The notes: a model not told the origin generated them from the letters alone. A stretch of 64,000 nucleotides of DNA from Phycisphaeraceae bacterium (GCA_019636795.1 JAHBWW010000002.1:1-64000); one strand, 5' to 3'. Positions 1 to 9,039 are shown, numbered from the stretch's first letter. Program-made: numbers and translations.

Positions 1-114
1 AGCGGCCAGCAACGCCAGCGCGCCGATAACCGTGACCGATGCCGTGACCGCGCCAGCCACCGCACCCGCGACACGCCCGAAGAAGCCTCTGTTTCGCTCT
101 ATCCCAAATCGCAT
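1..114 (-). CDS. Partial secreted or membrane protein, N-terminus only
   Basis: Only the first 38 codons are in the window; the gene runs off the left edge. The start ATG at 114 follows a strong Shine-Dalgarno (GGGAGGTG) by a few bases, which is why I accept this short frame. The peptide opens with a basic stretch (MRFGIERNRGFFGR) followed by an Ala/Val/Gly/Leu-rich hydrophobic segment to the window edge, as expected of a signal peptide or N-terminal membrane anchor. Function cannot be told from this part. Confidence 0.5.
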   Translation of the reverse strand, partial: MRFGIERNRGFFGRVAGAVAGAVTASVTVIGALALLAA

Positions 115-246
115 ATCCACCTCCCGAATGCCGAACGAGCCATTCTTCGAGGTGAAGGTACACCACGATGGGCAAACTGCCCAACGAACTGGCGGAATAT
201 CGACCGCCCCTCGGATGATCTTGGCGGGAAGAGGCTTGCGAGGGCT

Positions 247-699
247 TCAGACTCCGGCGCGGGCAGCGAGCACGAGGCCTACGAAGATTTCGTGGTCGGC
301 TTCGAGGTCGAAGTGGCGCACGACTTCGCAATCGAGGGCTGCGATGCACTTGGTGAGGATCGGTGAGCCGGTGACGAGTTGATCGACCGCGAAAGCGTCG
401 AACGGATCCTCAAAGGAATCCATCTCTTCGAAATCGACTGGGTCGGCGTTGAACTTGCGCAGGACGAGTTTCTGGGATGTGTCGACGACGCAAATCGCGA
501 AGTAGTGGCTATCGCGGATCAGGGGCTCGATCGGGTGGCCTTTGCGGGCTGCGACGGCGATGAGGCGGGGTTCGAGAGAGCAAGGCTGGGCAGAGAGAAC
601 GCGCATGCCTGCCCGTTGACCGTCATAAGCCGAGGTCATGATGCAGGTTCCGACCCCGAGGAAGCCGAGTGCGCGATCGATCGTGTCTGCCATGGACAT
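247..699 (-). CDS. Flavin reductase-like (FMN-binding split-barrel) protein
   Basis: 150 aa from the ATG at 699; an in-frame ATG at 693 is an alternative, and neither has a clear ribosome site. The protein reads like the small flavin reductase-like family that binds FMN or FAD and reduces flavin with NAD(P)H: a central region with 'KGHPIEPLIRDS' and 'FAICVVD', then a C-terminal 'LDCEVVRHFDLEADHEIFVG' strand-helix pattern. It is a single-domain cytoplasmic protein with no signal peptide. It is divergent from mraZ, separated by a 174-bp promoter region. Substrate and partner cannot be deduced. The open frame extends upstream to 1323, but that part is antisense to mraZ and is rejected. Confidence 0.75.
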   Translation of the reverse strand: MSMADTIDRALGFLGVGTCIMTSAYDGQRAGMRVLSAQPCSLEPRLIAVAARKGHPIEPLIRDSHYFAICVVDTSQKLVLRKFNADPVDFEEMDSFEDPFDAFAVDQLVTGSPILTKCIAALDCEVVRHFDLEADHEIFVGLVLAARAGV

Positions 700-800
700 T
701 GCCCAAGTGTATCGACTGAATACGGGCGTCATTGTGATTGCGTTTTGTTTGGATGTTATGGGGGCTGAGGATTCAAGTTTTGAAGAAAAAATGTCGAAAA

Positions 801-837
801 GGGGGTGTTGTGGGTTGCATTGTGGGCGAAAGTGGGT
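801..837 (+). promoter_or_regulatory. MraZ boxes upstream of mraZ
   Basis: A run of TGGG-type pentamers precedes mraZ: GGGGG at 801, TGGGT at 811, TGGGC at 823 and TGGGT at 833. Spacings are 10, 12 and 10 bases, so they nearly all lie on one DNA face. MraZ is known to bind direct TGGNN repeats separated by about 5 bases and to repress its own promoter, so this is probably the autoregulatory site. The first box is degenerate. Confidence 0.7.
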
Positions 838-873
838 AGGATGCCCATACCATGAAGCGGGAGGCGTTCCAAG

Positions 874-1332
874 GTGCTGTTCACGGGTCAGACGGAGGCG
901 ACGATCGACGCCAAGTTTCGGTTGGCGATTCCGTCGAAGTTTCGCGCCCGTTGGAACCCGGATACGGACGGGGCGACGTGGTATTGCGTGCCTTGGCCGG
1001 AAGACGGCGTGCTTCGGCTGTATACGGAAAAGTGGTTCGAGAGCGCGGCGCTCAAGCGGGAAGAGACGCTGACGCCGGCACAGGACGCGGCGAATCTGGA
1101 ATCGACGTTCTTCGGCAATACCGAGCAGCTGGATGTGGACGCCAACTTCCGGGTCAGGCTTCCGACGTGGCATTTGGAATTGATCAAACTTCCGCGCGAG
1201 GTCATGGTGATCGGCGCGGGGAATCGGCTCGAGGTGCGTTCGCGCGAGCTGTGGCTCGCAACGCAGCAATCGCGGTTTCAGGAAATGCGATCGCAGGTCG
1301 CCAGGCAGGAGTCTCGCTCGCACGGACAGTGA
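874..1332 (+). CDS. mraZ: Transcriptional regulator MraZ
   Basis: 152 aa, the usual MraZ length, with GTG start at 874 preceded by GGGAGG about nine bases upstream. The protein has two tandem SpoVT/AbrB-like halves, each with the family DxxxR signature: DAKFR near residue 12 and DANFR near residue 88. MraZ is a DNA-binding repressor of the division and cell-wall (dcw) cluster and sits on the nucleoid. Here it is unusual because no rsmH, ftsL or ftsI follows: the next 380 bases are non-coding and end in a terminator. Upstream TGGG repeats at 801-837 support autoregulation. Identification is firm; its target outside its own promoter is unknown here. Confidence 0.93.
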   Translation: MLFTGQTEATIDAKFRLAIPSKFRARWNPDTDGATWYCVPWPEDGVLRLYTEKWFESAALKREETLTPAQDAANLESTFFGNTEQLDVDANFRVRLPTWHLELIKLPREVMVIGAGNRLEVRSRELWLATQQSRFQEMRSQVARQESRSHGQ

Positions 1333-1710
1333 GCGGGTTTGACGGTCGAGGAGAGATCCCGGGCAGGCATGATGCCAACCGGGTCTACGTCCGCAGCGGC
1401 TCGACAGGGCCGGGTCGGGCGTTTGACAGATAGATGTGTTCCTGACGCCAGGATTTGGGCGTCAGTGCGGCCTGTGCGGAGTTCATGGATGAACGCCGTG
1501 CAGATGGGAATGAATCCCATGCCGCGAACAAGCCAGCCGTGGGATCGACTTCGCAGGGCTCCATGATGGGGCAGACAAGCGCAAGGACGCGCGACCTGAG
1601 ATTCGAGACCCACACAGGCCCCAGCGTTCGCTCGGCTGATCCCCGATCGAACGCCTTTGCCTCAGCCCCGGATCTGAGGCTGCACACCTCCCGCAGCCCG
1701 ATCCAACGAT
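1333..1710 (+). ncRNA. Possible structured RNA or long structured 3' UTR after mraZ
   Basis: No convincing gene fills this gap. The + strand is rich in local hairpins: CCCGG..GGCATGATGCC..CCGGG near 1357-1386, CTGACGCC/GGCGTCAG near 1442-1464, GTTCAT/ATGAAC near 1480-1493 and ATGGGA/TCCCAT near 1504-1520. It ends at a strong intrinsic terminator. It could be an independent small RNA or a structured mraZ 3' UTR. I looked for RNase P, tmRNA and SRP RNA core motifs and did not find them. Confidence 0.35.
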
Positions 1711-1747
1711 AAAGCCCGCTGGTCCCACCCGGCGGGCTTTTGTTTTG
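1711..1747 (+). terminator. Intrinsic terminator
   Basis: AAAGCCCGC and GGCGGGCTTTT form a GC-rich stem around an 11-base loop, followed by TGTTTTG. It would end + strand transcripts from mraZ and/or the structured region at 1333-1710. The complement also carries an A/T-flanked stem, so it may work weakly for the minus gene at 1783. Confidence 0.85.
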
Positions 1748-1782
1748 TGCTTTGGTGCTGAGCGAGGGCTTGCTTCGACGAA

Positions 1783-2391
1783 TCAGTTTGACTGTTGAAG
1801 CGCTCTTGTCGGCTTCTGGTGAATGCGCTTGCCGAGGAGTCGCTCGATGGAATACGGCTGATCGCCGAGGGTGCGGGTGATTTCGACGGCTTGATCGAGT
1901 GTGTATCCTCGCTCGCGAACGAGGTAGGCCTGCCACATGACGCGAGCGCGTGCGCCCGAGAGGCAGTGGACGAGAACAGGGCCATGGGCAGATTCGATGG
2001 CGTGGGCGAAGGCATCGACATCGGCGGGCTCGTAACCATCGTCGCCGCCGAGGGGGATGTGGATGTAGTTGATGCCGAGTGCGCTGAGGGCGGCAGCCTC
2101 GTCGAAGCCGGGCGTTCCGCCTTCTTCGTCGATGGTGTCGCGTGCGAGTTCGATCATTTCGCTGGTGCTGCGGAGGTTGATGACGGTGCGCACGCCGCGG
2201 TCGGCCATGCGTTCGAAAGCTTCGGCGTCGAGTTGCGGGCCGAAGTACATATCGCCGGCGAGGTAGATGCGTGATTCTCCTTCGACGGCCTGGCCGGTGG
2301 TGATGCGCGGGCTCGCGGAGCGATGCGAAGAGCAGGCAGTGAGCGTGAGGGCGAGGACAATGGCAGTGACGATGTGAAGAGTGTGATTCAT
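1783..2391 (-). CDS. Tyrosine-phosphatase-like lipoprotein
   Basis: 202 aa from the ATG at 2391. The N-terminus is a signal peptide ending in an LTAC lipobox, so the mature protein should be a lipid-anchored periplasmic protein. The middle has 'RTVINLRS', and the active loop 'VHCLSGARAR' has the C-x4-R spacing seen in DUF442/beta-lactamase-hydrolase-type phosphatases rather than classic C-x5-R. A GTG at 2430 would lengthen the frame upstream of the signal peptide and is less likely. It probably dephosphorylates a cell-envelope substrate, but the substrate is unknown. It follows the DUF2339 gene on the same strand after 63 bases. Confidence 0.7.
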   Translation of the reverse strand: MNHTLHIVTAIVLALTLTACSSHRSASPRITTGQAVEGESRIYLAGDMYFGPQLDAEAFERMADRGVRTVINLRSTSEMIELARDTIDEEGGTPGFDEAAALSALGINYIHIPLGGDDGYEPADVDAFAHAIESAHGPVLVHCLSGARARVMWQAYLVRERGYTLDQAVEITRTLGDQPYSIERLLGKRIHQKPTRALQQSN

Positions 2392-2454
2392 GGGCACAGA
2401 ATACACCGCATGCCGCCTCGGTTGCGCCACGGGATTGTCACAAGGTGCGGGAGG

Positions 2455-4683
2455 TCATGTGCGCCCGCCAATTTGGCCGGAGCGGCTTGACCGCAGGTAT
2501 TGCGCAGCAACACCAAGCAAGACCAAACCAAGCGCGATGAAACAGGCGACCCGAACAACGGGACTGACCTGTGAGATGTCGTAGGTCAGTGCCTTTGCGA
2601 CGGTCAGGAGCAGGAGCCCGATTCCAACATAGCGAAGCCAAGGGATTCGTCGAATAAATCCGGTCAGCAACATGACGATGGCGCAAATGGCCCACCAGAA
2701 AGACACAGATCCGGCGCGGAGCGTGTGATCGTTGGTCATTGAGCCTGCGACACGAGCAACATCCAGCGTTGTGGCAAGGAGCAGAAGAAGCAGTGCAGTG
2801 CCCCACCCGACGTAGCGAGCGGTGCGGATCTGGTCTTCGGTGCGTCGAGCGACGACAAGAGCGAATGCGGCCCAGAGCCCGACGAGTGGAAGGCACCAGA
2901 GGAGACCTGGGTGGGTAAAGAGCGGCGTAGGAGTACGCGAAAGATACCAATCGCTGTTGGGGAAGGTGGCGATCCATACGAGCGAAGCCAGGAAGGCAAA
3001 AACAACTGATGCAACACAGAGCCATTCGCGATTGCGTGTTGCTAACAATCCCAGGCCGACGACGCTGAACACGATGTAAGCGAGGAGGACGCCGCGTGCT
3101 GTCACATCGGGGTGCACGACGCTCAGTGCGATCAGGCCGCAGGCTATGACGATCTGGAAGATGCGAAGGACCTTCAGCGCGAGATTGGTTTCGTGTGCGT
3201 CCTGCTCAACGGGATGGCGCGTGAGTTCGGCGGCGACGAACCAGGCGGCTGCAGAGATCAGCATCAGACCCATCCACCACGAAGGGACGATGCCGAGGAC
3301 AGTCGGCGTACCGATGTGAAGAGGACTACCGACTTCGATCAGGACTCGCGCAGCCCCGATGACAAGCAGCGCACCGCCATAAAACGCGAGTGAAACTGCT
3401 CGCATCCAGTGTCCTGCCGCGCTTGCACCAAGCCCGAGCAGGACCCAGATGGCAATCTGTGACCATGCGGTGTCAATCCCGACGAGGATGGCTACAGGAA
3501 GCAATGCGCCTGCCTGGCAAAGGAGCGAAGCGCCGACAGACTCGGCGGTTGTCTCGGGTTTTTGGGTGAAGGCGTCGAGCATTCCTGCGAGCGCAAGCCC
3601 GCCGAGCAAAGTCGCCATTGCGGCACCGGCCGGTACGAGCCACATGGATGTAAGCCCGAAGTTATCAGCGAGAACCCAGAGGGAGCCGACGGTCCAGAGC
3701 GTGGTTGAAAAGCTGACGACTCCGGCGCGGAGCCTCATATTCCGTTCGTTGCGGCGAGGCAGCGCGAGGCGTGTTGCGTGAACGATCCCCCACGTGAGAA
3801 CAACGAAAGCGGCACCAACTGCTGGCGCGCCAACTGCCGCTATCCAAAGGAAGCCGAAAATGCCAGTTGCCCACCAGACTATTGGAGCAAGTGCGTGATA
3901 TCGACGGTCGCGAACAGCCAGAACTGAACCGACGAGCAGCAGGCTGAGGAGATATGGAGGAAGTGCCCAGTCAGGACTGCTGGATTTGGAGAGGAGGATC
4001 GGCGTGATATATCCACAGGCCATTGAGAGAATAGCCAGAGTCAGCGAACCGGAACGCAGCGCCAGCCCAATCCCAAGCACGACCACCGAAACCAACAGAA
4101 TGAAGGTCGTGCCCGAGCCAACGAGCGCGAAAAAGGCATAGGCTGCGTACGCGGTGGTAAAGAGTACTCCCTGCCCGGCTGCGATAATCCCTATTGATGC
4201 GAAACGCCCGAAGCGTCGCTCGACGAGAAGCCCGGTACCGATGAGAGCAACGCCGAAGCAGGCGGCGAACAAACATCGCACGGCGGGCGGGATCGCTCCG
4301 ATCCAGCCCTGGTCATAAGCGAGTTTGAGAAAGAAACCAACACCAGCAACAACGATCAGCGCACCAAGTACGAGGAACCAACGGCCACCGATCAGTTGTT
4401 CCATTGTTGCGTGAGGCTTTGTCGAGTCGGTTTTGGCGGTAGCAGCGCGTGGTGGATCTGCGTATGCAGGAAGCTCGAGTGACTCGTTGGTACGAGGCGA
4501 TGAATACGCCGGCCGTTCGGTGTGAAGCGGAATTTCGGCTGGCGGAAGCGGCGGCGTGTCAACCTGATCGGTGGCGGGTTGGTGGATGGTCAAGTCGTCT
4601 AGACCACCGACTTGTTCGAGTCGGGCTAGGCGCTTCTCAATATCTGCGAGACGCTTGAGTATTCGCGCGTTGACGTGATCCAT
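2455..4683 (-). CDS. DUF2339 multi-pass membrane protein
   Basis: 742 aa, start ATG 4683 preceded by GGGAGTGCG. The first 30 residues are a charged coiled-coil (RLADIEKRLARLEQ), then comes a Pro/Thr-rich linker, then the conserved entry 'LIGGRWFLVLGALIVVAGVGFFLKLAYDQG' region near residues 95-125 (typical of DUF2339), followed by about 18-20 hydrophobic helices to the end. The family has no established biochemical function. It lies between the phosphatase-like lipoprotein and gpsA, all on the minus strand, but its 84-base gap to gpsA allows a separate promoter. Confidence 0.85.
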   Translation of the reverse strand: MDHVNARILKRLADIEKRLARLEQVGGLDDLTIHQPATDQVDTPPLPPAEIPLHTERPAYSSPRTNESLELPAYADPPRAATAKTDSTKPHATMEQLIGGRWFLVLGALIVVAGVGFFLKLAYDQGWIGAIPPAVRCLFAACFGVALIGTGLLVERRFGRFASIGIIAAGQGVLFTTAYAAYAFFALVGSGTTFILLVSVVVLGIGLALRSGSLTLAILSMACGYITPILLSKSSSPDWALPPYLLSLLLVGSVLAVRDRRYHALAPIVWWATGIFGFLWIAAVGAPAVGAAFVVLTWGIVHATRLALPRRNERNMRLRAGVVSFSTTLWTVGSLWVLADNFGLTSMWLVPAGAAMATLLGGLALAGMLDAFTQKPETTAESVGASLLCQAGALLPVAILVGIDTAWSQIAIWVLLGLGASAAGHWMRAVSLAFYGGALLVIGAARVLIEVGSPLHIGTPTVLGIVPSWWMGLMLISAAAWFVAAELTRHPVEQDAHETNLALKVLRIFQIVIACGLIALSVVHPDVTARGVLLAYIVFSVVGLGLLATRNREWLCVASVVFAFLASLVWIATFPNSDWYLSRTPTPLFTHPGLLWCLPLVGLWAAFALVVARRTEDQIRTARYVGWGTALLLLLLATTLDVARVAGSMTNDHTLRAGSVSFWWAICAIVMLLTGFIRRIPWLRYVGIGLLLLTVAKALTYDISQVSPVVRVACFIALGLVLLGVAAQYLRSSRSGQIGGRT

Positions 4684-4767
4684 CGCACTCCCATGCCAAG
4701 GGTCGGCAGCAAGGAACTTGTCACGAAAGAATAGCAGAATCGGAGATTGTCCGCGCTGGCTCGGCGA

Positions 4768-5844
4768 TCATCGCTCACTCGCCTGTTCGCTTTTGAGGTC
4801 GCGGCTCATGAGCATGCCGATGGCGTCGATCGGGTCGAGGCCTTCGAAGAGCACGGCGTGCGTTGCCTCGACGATGGGCATTTCGACGCGAAAGCGCTGT
4901 GCGAGATCGACGACTGATTTGGTTGTTGCGACGCCTTCGACGACGAAGGGGGATTCGGCGAGGTATGTGGCGAGTCTTGCGCCGCGGCCGAGTGCTTCGC
5001 CGAGCGAGCGATTTCGTCCTTCGGGGCTGAAGCAGGTGGTTGCGAGGTCGCCGACGCCTGCGATGCCGAAGAACGTGGCGCTGGATGCTCCCATTGCGGT
5101 ACCGAGGCGAGTGATCTCGGCCAGGCCTCGCGCGAGGAGTGCGCTCTTGGCGTTGGAGCCGGCACCGAGGCCATCGATGATGCCTGCAGCGATGGCGATG
5201 ACGTTTTTCATGGCGCCTGCGAGTTCGACGCCGAGCATGTCATCGTTGGTGTAGACGCGGAGCCAACTGGCAGAGAACAGTTGCTGCACGCGCTGGCTGA
5301 AGCCGGGTGCATCGCTTGCGACGACCATAGTGGCGGGGAGGCGCCTTGCCAGTTCTGTGGCGATGGTCGGGCCACTCAGGACGCCCAGTGGTCGAGGTGC
5401 TGCGTCCATGTCGTCGGCGAGAACGTCGGCCATGATCTGCGTGGGGCGGAGGAGGGTTTTATTTTCGATTCCTTTGGCGACGCTGAGCATCGCGGCTCCG
5501 CGCGGTATGTGCGAGCGCAGGCGTTCGAACACGCTGCGGATGAACTGGACTGGAATTGCCACGACGACCAGATCGACCCCTTCGAGCGCGTCGGCATCGG
5601 TGAGGGCGACGCGCACGGCATCGGGCAGCACAAACCCAGGGAGGCGTCGACTCGAACGGGTTTGGACAATGAGCCCGGCTTCATCTTCGGAGTGGCCCCA
5701 CATCACGACCTCGGGAGCATGTCCTGGGTCTGTTCGGTCGGTTCCGGCGAGCAGTCCCGCGCTCACCAGCCCCATCTGGCCCAGCCCGAGCACGCAGGTC
5801 CGCGAGAAAGCAGGGAGTTTTCCGGATTTTTGGGCTCGTGTCAC
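4768..5844 (-). CDS. gpsA: Glycerol-3-phosphate dehydrogenase [NAD(P)+]
   Basis: 358 aa using the GTG at 5844 (CAGGAA just upstream), matching the family's usual 330-350 aa; the frame stays open further upstream but that part does not resemble the family. GpsA reduces dihydroxyacetone phosphate to sn-glycerol 3-phosphate for phospholipid synthesis in the cytoplasm. Visible marks are the Rossmann GLGQMG near residue 20, 'LSVAKGIE' near 135, 'LSGPT' near 165 and the catalytic lysine region 'ELAGAMKNVIAIAAGI' near 210, followed by 'GLAEITRLG' and 'TFFGIAGVGDLATTC'. It is divergent from the metal ATPase gene. Confidence 0.95.
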   Translation of the reverse strand: MTRAQKSGKLPAFSRTCVLGLGQMGLVSAGLLAGTDRTDPGHAPEVVMWGHSEDEAGLIVQTRSSRRLPGFVLPDAVRVALTDADALEGVDLVVVAIPVQFIRSVFERLRSHIPRGAAMLSVAKGIENKTLLRPTQIMADVLADDMDAAPRPLGVLSGPTIATELARRLPATMVVASDAPGFSQRVQQLFSASWLRVYTNDDMLGVELAGAMKNVIAIAAGIIDGLGAGSNAKSALLARGLAEITRLGTAMGASSATFFGIAGVGDLATTCFSPEGRNRSLGEALGRGARLATYLAESPFVVEGVATTKSVVDLAQRFRVEMPIVEATHAVLFEGLDPIDAIGMLMSRDLKSEQASER

Positions 5845-6025
5845 AGTGGGATTCCTGGCCTGCGGGTGAAGGAATGCAAAACCTTGACCCCCGCGATGAC
5901 GTAAGCCTATGCGTCGGCTCAGGAACAGAAGGCAAGCCTCCTCGCCTACGATCGGCGTTCCTGCGGCACTGCGGCCCAATTCTGCGGGCAGGCGAACACT
6001 TCAACCAGAACCACGGGAGTTCCGG

Positions 6026-8122
6026 ATGACTCAGGCATCGGCATCAAAGACACACGATCACGATCACAAGCACGATCACAAGCACGATCACAAGCACGAT
6101 CACAAGCACGACGAAGGCGTGGCGTGCTGTTCGCACCACGAGATACAGAGCGATCGTTATCTGATTGTGTATCTGGTCGGCGGTGTGCTGGCTTTGGTGA
6201 GTTGGGTGGCCAATGCGTTCAATGTCACCGATCCGGCGGTTGCGAAGCTGCCGGCGCTGGTTGGCGCGCTGCTGCTGGGCAGTACGCTTTTCCGGGCCGC
6301 GTTCAAGGAAATTCTGAGGGCACGATTCAGTTCGTCGTCGCTGGCAGCCCTTGCGATCATTGCGTCAATTGTGATCGAGGAGTTCGTGACGGCAGCTTTC
6401 CTGGCGTTCATTCTTCTGGTTGCGGATCAAGTGCTGCGTCGCACGGCGTTTGGTGCACAGAGGGCCATCGAGCAGCTCGTGCGCCTCACTCCGGATACTG
6501 CTCGTCTGATCGAAGATGGGCAAGAGCGCATGGTTTCGATCTCCGAGATCAAAGTCGGCCAGATGGTGCGGGTGCGGCCTGGCGAGAACCTGCCGGTCGA
6601 CGGCCGGGTGCGCAGCGGGCGTTCGACGGTGAATCAGGCGTCGCTCACTGGTGAGGCGATGCCGGTCGAAGTGCAGCCTGGTGCCGATGTTTACGCGGGC
6701 ACGACGAATCTGACGGGCGGCATCGATGTCGAAGTGCTTCAGGTCGGGGCGGAAACGACGATCGGCAAAGTTTCGACACTGATCCGCGAAGCCGAGTCGA
6801 TGAAGAGTCCGCGACAGTTGCTTATCGAGCAGGTGGCACGGTTCTTTGTCCCGATTGCGGTGTCGGTGGCGGCGCTCGTGTACTTCATTACGGCAACGAA
6901 CCCAGCGACGAAGGAAATTGCAGGGCTTACGGCTGTGACGGTGCTAGTCGTCACATGCCCGACAGCACTTTTGCTGTCGAGCCCGAGCGCGATGGTCGCG
7001 GCGTTCGCGTCGGCGGCGCGACTGGGGATCATGGTTAAACGACCGGATTACATCGAGGCGGCGGCTTCGATCGATGCGATCGTGCTCGACAAGACCGGCA
7101 CGATTACCACGGGCAAGTTCGGCGTTTCGCGTCTTGCTCCGGTGCCCGGCGTGGAGGGAGCGGCACTGCTCGAAGCGGCTGCCAATGGCGAGCAGCACTC
7201 GAACCACCCGCTTGCGCAGTCGATCCTTGCGACAGCGCAGGCTGCACGCATCACGGTTGATGGTTCGAGTGAGTATGAGGAGTTTCATGGACGTGGTGTG
7301 CGGGCACGGACGACGCTGGGCGATTTGCATGCTGGGCGTGCGTCGTGGATCATGGAGGTCAATCCGTCGGCCAAGGCTGCGATTGAGCAGGTGCAGGCTC
7401 GCATTGAAGGAATGTCGGGCGTGCATGTGATGCGAGACGGGCAGTATCTCGGCGCGGTGGGGCTCGAGGACAAGGTGAGGCCGAACGCACGGAATGTGCT
7501 TGAGAGGCTTCGCGAACTGGGGCTGCGGACGATTTCGATCTTTACGGGTGATCGGCTTGATGTGGCCAAGCGTGTTGGCATCGCGGTTGGTGCCGATTCG
7601 ATCGAGGCCGAGTGCCTGCCTGAGGAGAAGCACGAGCTCATTCGCCAGATGGTCGGCCAGGGCTACCGCGTGATGATGGTGGGCGACGGGATCAACGACG
7701 GCCCGGCATTGGCCGAGGCGGACGTGGGTGTTGCGATGGGGCTTTCGGGGTCGGACATCGCGGCCAACAGTGCTGGTATCGCGTTGATGACTGACGAACT
7801 CAATCGCCTGCCGTTCCTGATTGAGCTTGCTCGCCGTACCAAGTCGATCATCGCGCAGAACATCGCGGTTTCGATTTTGATGGCGTTGATCGGGCTGATC
7901 CTGGCTGCGACTGGGCAGTTTGCGCGTGCGGGCGAACTGGGGGTGGGTTTTGCTGCGTTGTATCACTTCCTGCCTGACGTGTTTGTGATCGGTAACAGTT
8001 TCAGGCTTTTCCGATTTGGCGAGGAGTTCCTTGAGGCTGAGCAGCTCAATAAGGCCAATGCTGAGCGAGTCCGCATCGTGCGTGACGCGAGCGTGCGCAA
8101 TCTGACGGCTGCAGCGACTTGA
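6026..8122 (+). CDS. P1B-type heavy-metal-translocating ATPase with His-rich N-terminus
   Basis: 698 aa from ATG 6026 (GGGAG upstream). A cytoplasmic tail of repeated HDHK units (residues 10-30) ends in 'CCSHH' and replaces the usual HMA domain; metal binding there is inferred. Next come paired helices, the actuator 'TGEAMP', the transmembrane metal site 'CPT' near residue 310, the phosphorylation motif DKTGT near 356, the P1B 'HPLA' locus near 395 and the hinge GDGINDGPAL near 555. The family exports or imports Cu, Zn, Cd or Co ions across the inner membrane using ATP. CPC and SPC are the common metal-site forms, so CPT makes the ion hard to predict. No adjacent metalloregulator is seen. Confidence 0.9.
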   Translation: MTQASASKTHDHDHKHDHKHDHKHDHKHDEGVACCSHHEIQSDRYLIVYLVGGVLALVSWVANAFNVTDPAVAKLPALVGALLLGSTLFRAAFKEILRARFSSSSLAALAIIASIVIEEFVTAAFLAFILLVADQVLRRTAFGAQRAIEQLVRLTPDTARLIEDGQERMVSISEIKVGQMVRVRPGENLPVDGRVRSGRSTVNQASLTGEAMPVEVQPGADVYAGTTNLTGGIDVEVLQVGAETTIGKVSTLIREAESMKSPRQLLIEQVARFFVPIAVSVAALVYFITATNPATKEIAGLTAVTVLVVTCPTALLLSSPSAMVAAFASAARLGIMVKRPDYIEAAASIDAIVLDKTGTITTGKFGVSRLAPVPGVEGAALLEAAANGEQHSNHPLAQSILATAQAARITVDGSSEYEEFHGRGVRARTTLGDLHAGRASWIMEVNPSAKAAIEQVQARIEGMSGVHVMRDGQYLGAVGLEDKVRPNARNVLERLRELGLRTISIFTGDRLDVAKRVGIAVGADSIEAECLPEEKHELIRQMVGQGYRVMMVGDGINDGPALAEADVGVAMGLSGSDIAANSAGIALMTDELNRLPFLIELARRTKSIIAQNIAVSILMALIGLILAATGQFARAGELGVGFAALYHFLPDVFVIGNSFRLFRFGEEFLEAEQLNKANAERVRIVRDASVRNLTAAAT
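6059..6106 (+). repeat. Four exact 12-bp tandem repeats encoding HDHK units
   Basis: CACGATCACAAG is repeated four times without mismatch at 6059-6106, with partial units on both sides. It encodes the histidine-rich tail of the metal ATPase. Exact DNA identity between units suggests recent slippage expansion, so copy number may vary between strains. Confidence 0.97.
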
Positions 8123-8352
8123 ACACAATCGGCAACGTGTACTTTGCAAATGGGTGTGTATCACCTAGGGATATTGCGTTCCTGAAGTGTGTACACTTGC
8201 GTCGATCGGGCGGAATGGGGATCTGTCCGCGTCGGTCAGTTCATCCTTAACGAAAACGTTGTAGGGTGTGAGCCGGGGGGGGGAGAATCGGGCAAGGTGG
8301 TGTGTAGCCACAATGCTCGGCTCGCTACAACACGGAACCATTGGAAGCAAGC

Positions 8353-9039
8353 ATGCACATTCAGGAAAATGGCAATGAACAGGTCGCTGGCCTCGGGCTC
8401 GAGCGCGACCTTTTGTGGGACGCACTGGTGGATTGCCCCGGAGTCGGTGTTGCAGTCATCAGCGCGAGCGGCGTGTTCGCGTACGCCAATGATGAGTTTC
8501 GCCTTCTTTACTTCGGCACGACAATTGCGCACCTCGAAAAACGTGTCTTGGCGGATCTCTTCCCACGCGAGTGGGCGGAGGAGCGGTCGGGGTTCATCGC
8601 CCGCGCACGATCCGAGCGGAGCCCGGTGGTGGTGCGCGAAATCTGGCGTGGCCGACAACTGATCGCAACGATCAGGCCGATCGTTGACGAGACGGGCGCA
8701 GTGAACACGGTGGTGGTGATTTCGAGGCCGGTATCGCGCGACGAGCGGCCAGATCTGACTTGCCCACTGACTGAATCGAGTTACGTGGAGCTCGGGCCTC
8801 TGAACGTTCTGACTGCGCGTGAACTCATGGTGCTGGCGCTGGTAGGACAAGGACTGACGCTCAAGCAGATCGCTGAGCGTCTGGGGCGGTCGTTCAAGAC
8901 GATCGACAACCATCGAGCGTCGATCGGGAAGAAACTGCGCCAGACTGACCGGGTCGCCCTGAGCATCATTGCGGGCCGCGCTGGGCTGGTGCCGGGTGAT
9001 GAATCCCGTACGCGAGTTCGGCAGGCGAGCAGCAACTGA
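8353..9039 (+). CDS. PAS domain plus LuxR-type HTH transcriptional regulator
   Basis: 228 aa from ATG 8353 (GGAAG five bases upstream; a TTG at 8341 would add four residues). Residues 20-125 form a PAS-like sensor ('GVGVAVISASGVFAYANDEFRLLYFG'). Residues about 150-210 are a LuxR/GerE helix-turn-helix: 'LTARELMVLALVGQGLTLKQIAERLGRSFKTIDNHRASIGKKL'. There is no receiver domain and no membrane segment, so it likely senses a cytoplasmic ligand or redox cue. The 230-base upstream region has a run of G at about 8275-8283. Target genes are unknown; the hydrolase downstream is a candidate. Confidence 0.82.
   Translation: MHIQENGNEQVAGLGLERDLLWDALVDCPGVGVAVISASGVFAYANDEFRLLYFGTTIAHLEKRVLADLFPREWAEERSGFIARARSERSPVVVREIWRGRQLIATIRPIVDETGAVNTVVVISRPVSRDERPDLTCPLTESSYVELGPLNVLTARELMVLALVGQGLTLKQIAERLGRSFKTIDNHRASIGKKLRQTDRVALSIIAGRAGLVPGDESRTRVRQASSN

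Noticed and set aside
874-1433. Alternative longer frame (852-1433) overlapping mraZ
   Set aside because: It lies in another frame, is rich in Gly and Arg without a domain, and mraZ fully explains the region.
1333-1745. RNase P RNA, tmRNA or SRP RNA in the structured gap after mraZ
   Set aside because: The opening GAGGAGAGATCCCGGG looks a little like RNase P, but the other conserved cores (such as AGATGAATG) are absent. No tmRNA ends or SRP GGAAG loop with flanks are found.
6053-6110. CRISPR-like repeats
   Set aside because: These are contiguous 12-bp coding repeats without spacers; no CRISPR array or cas gene is seen anywhere in the window.
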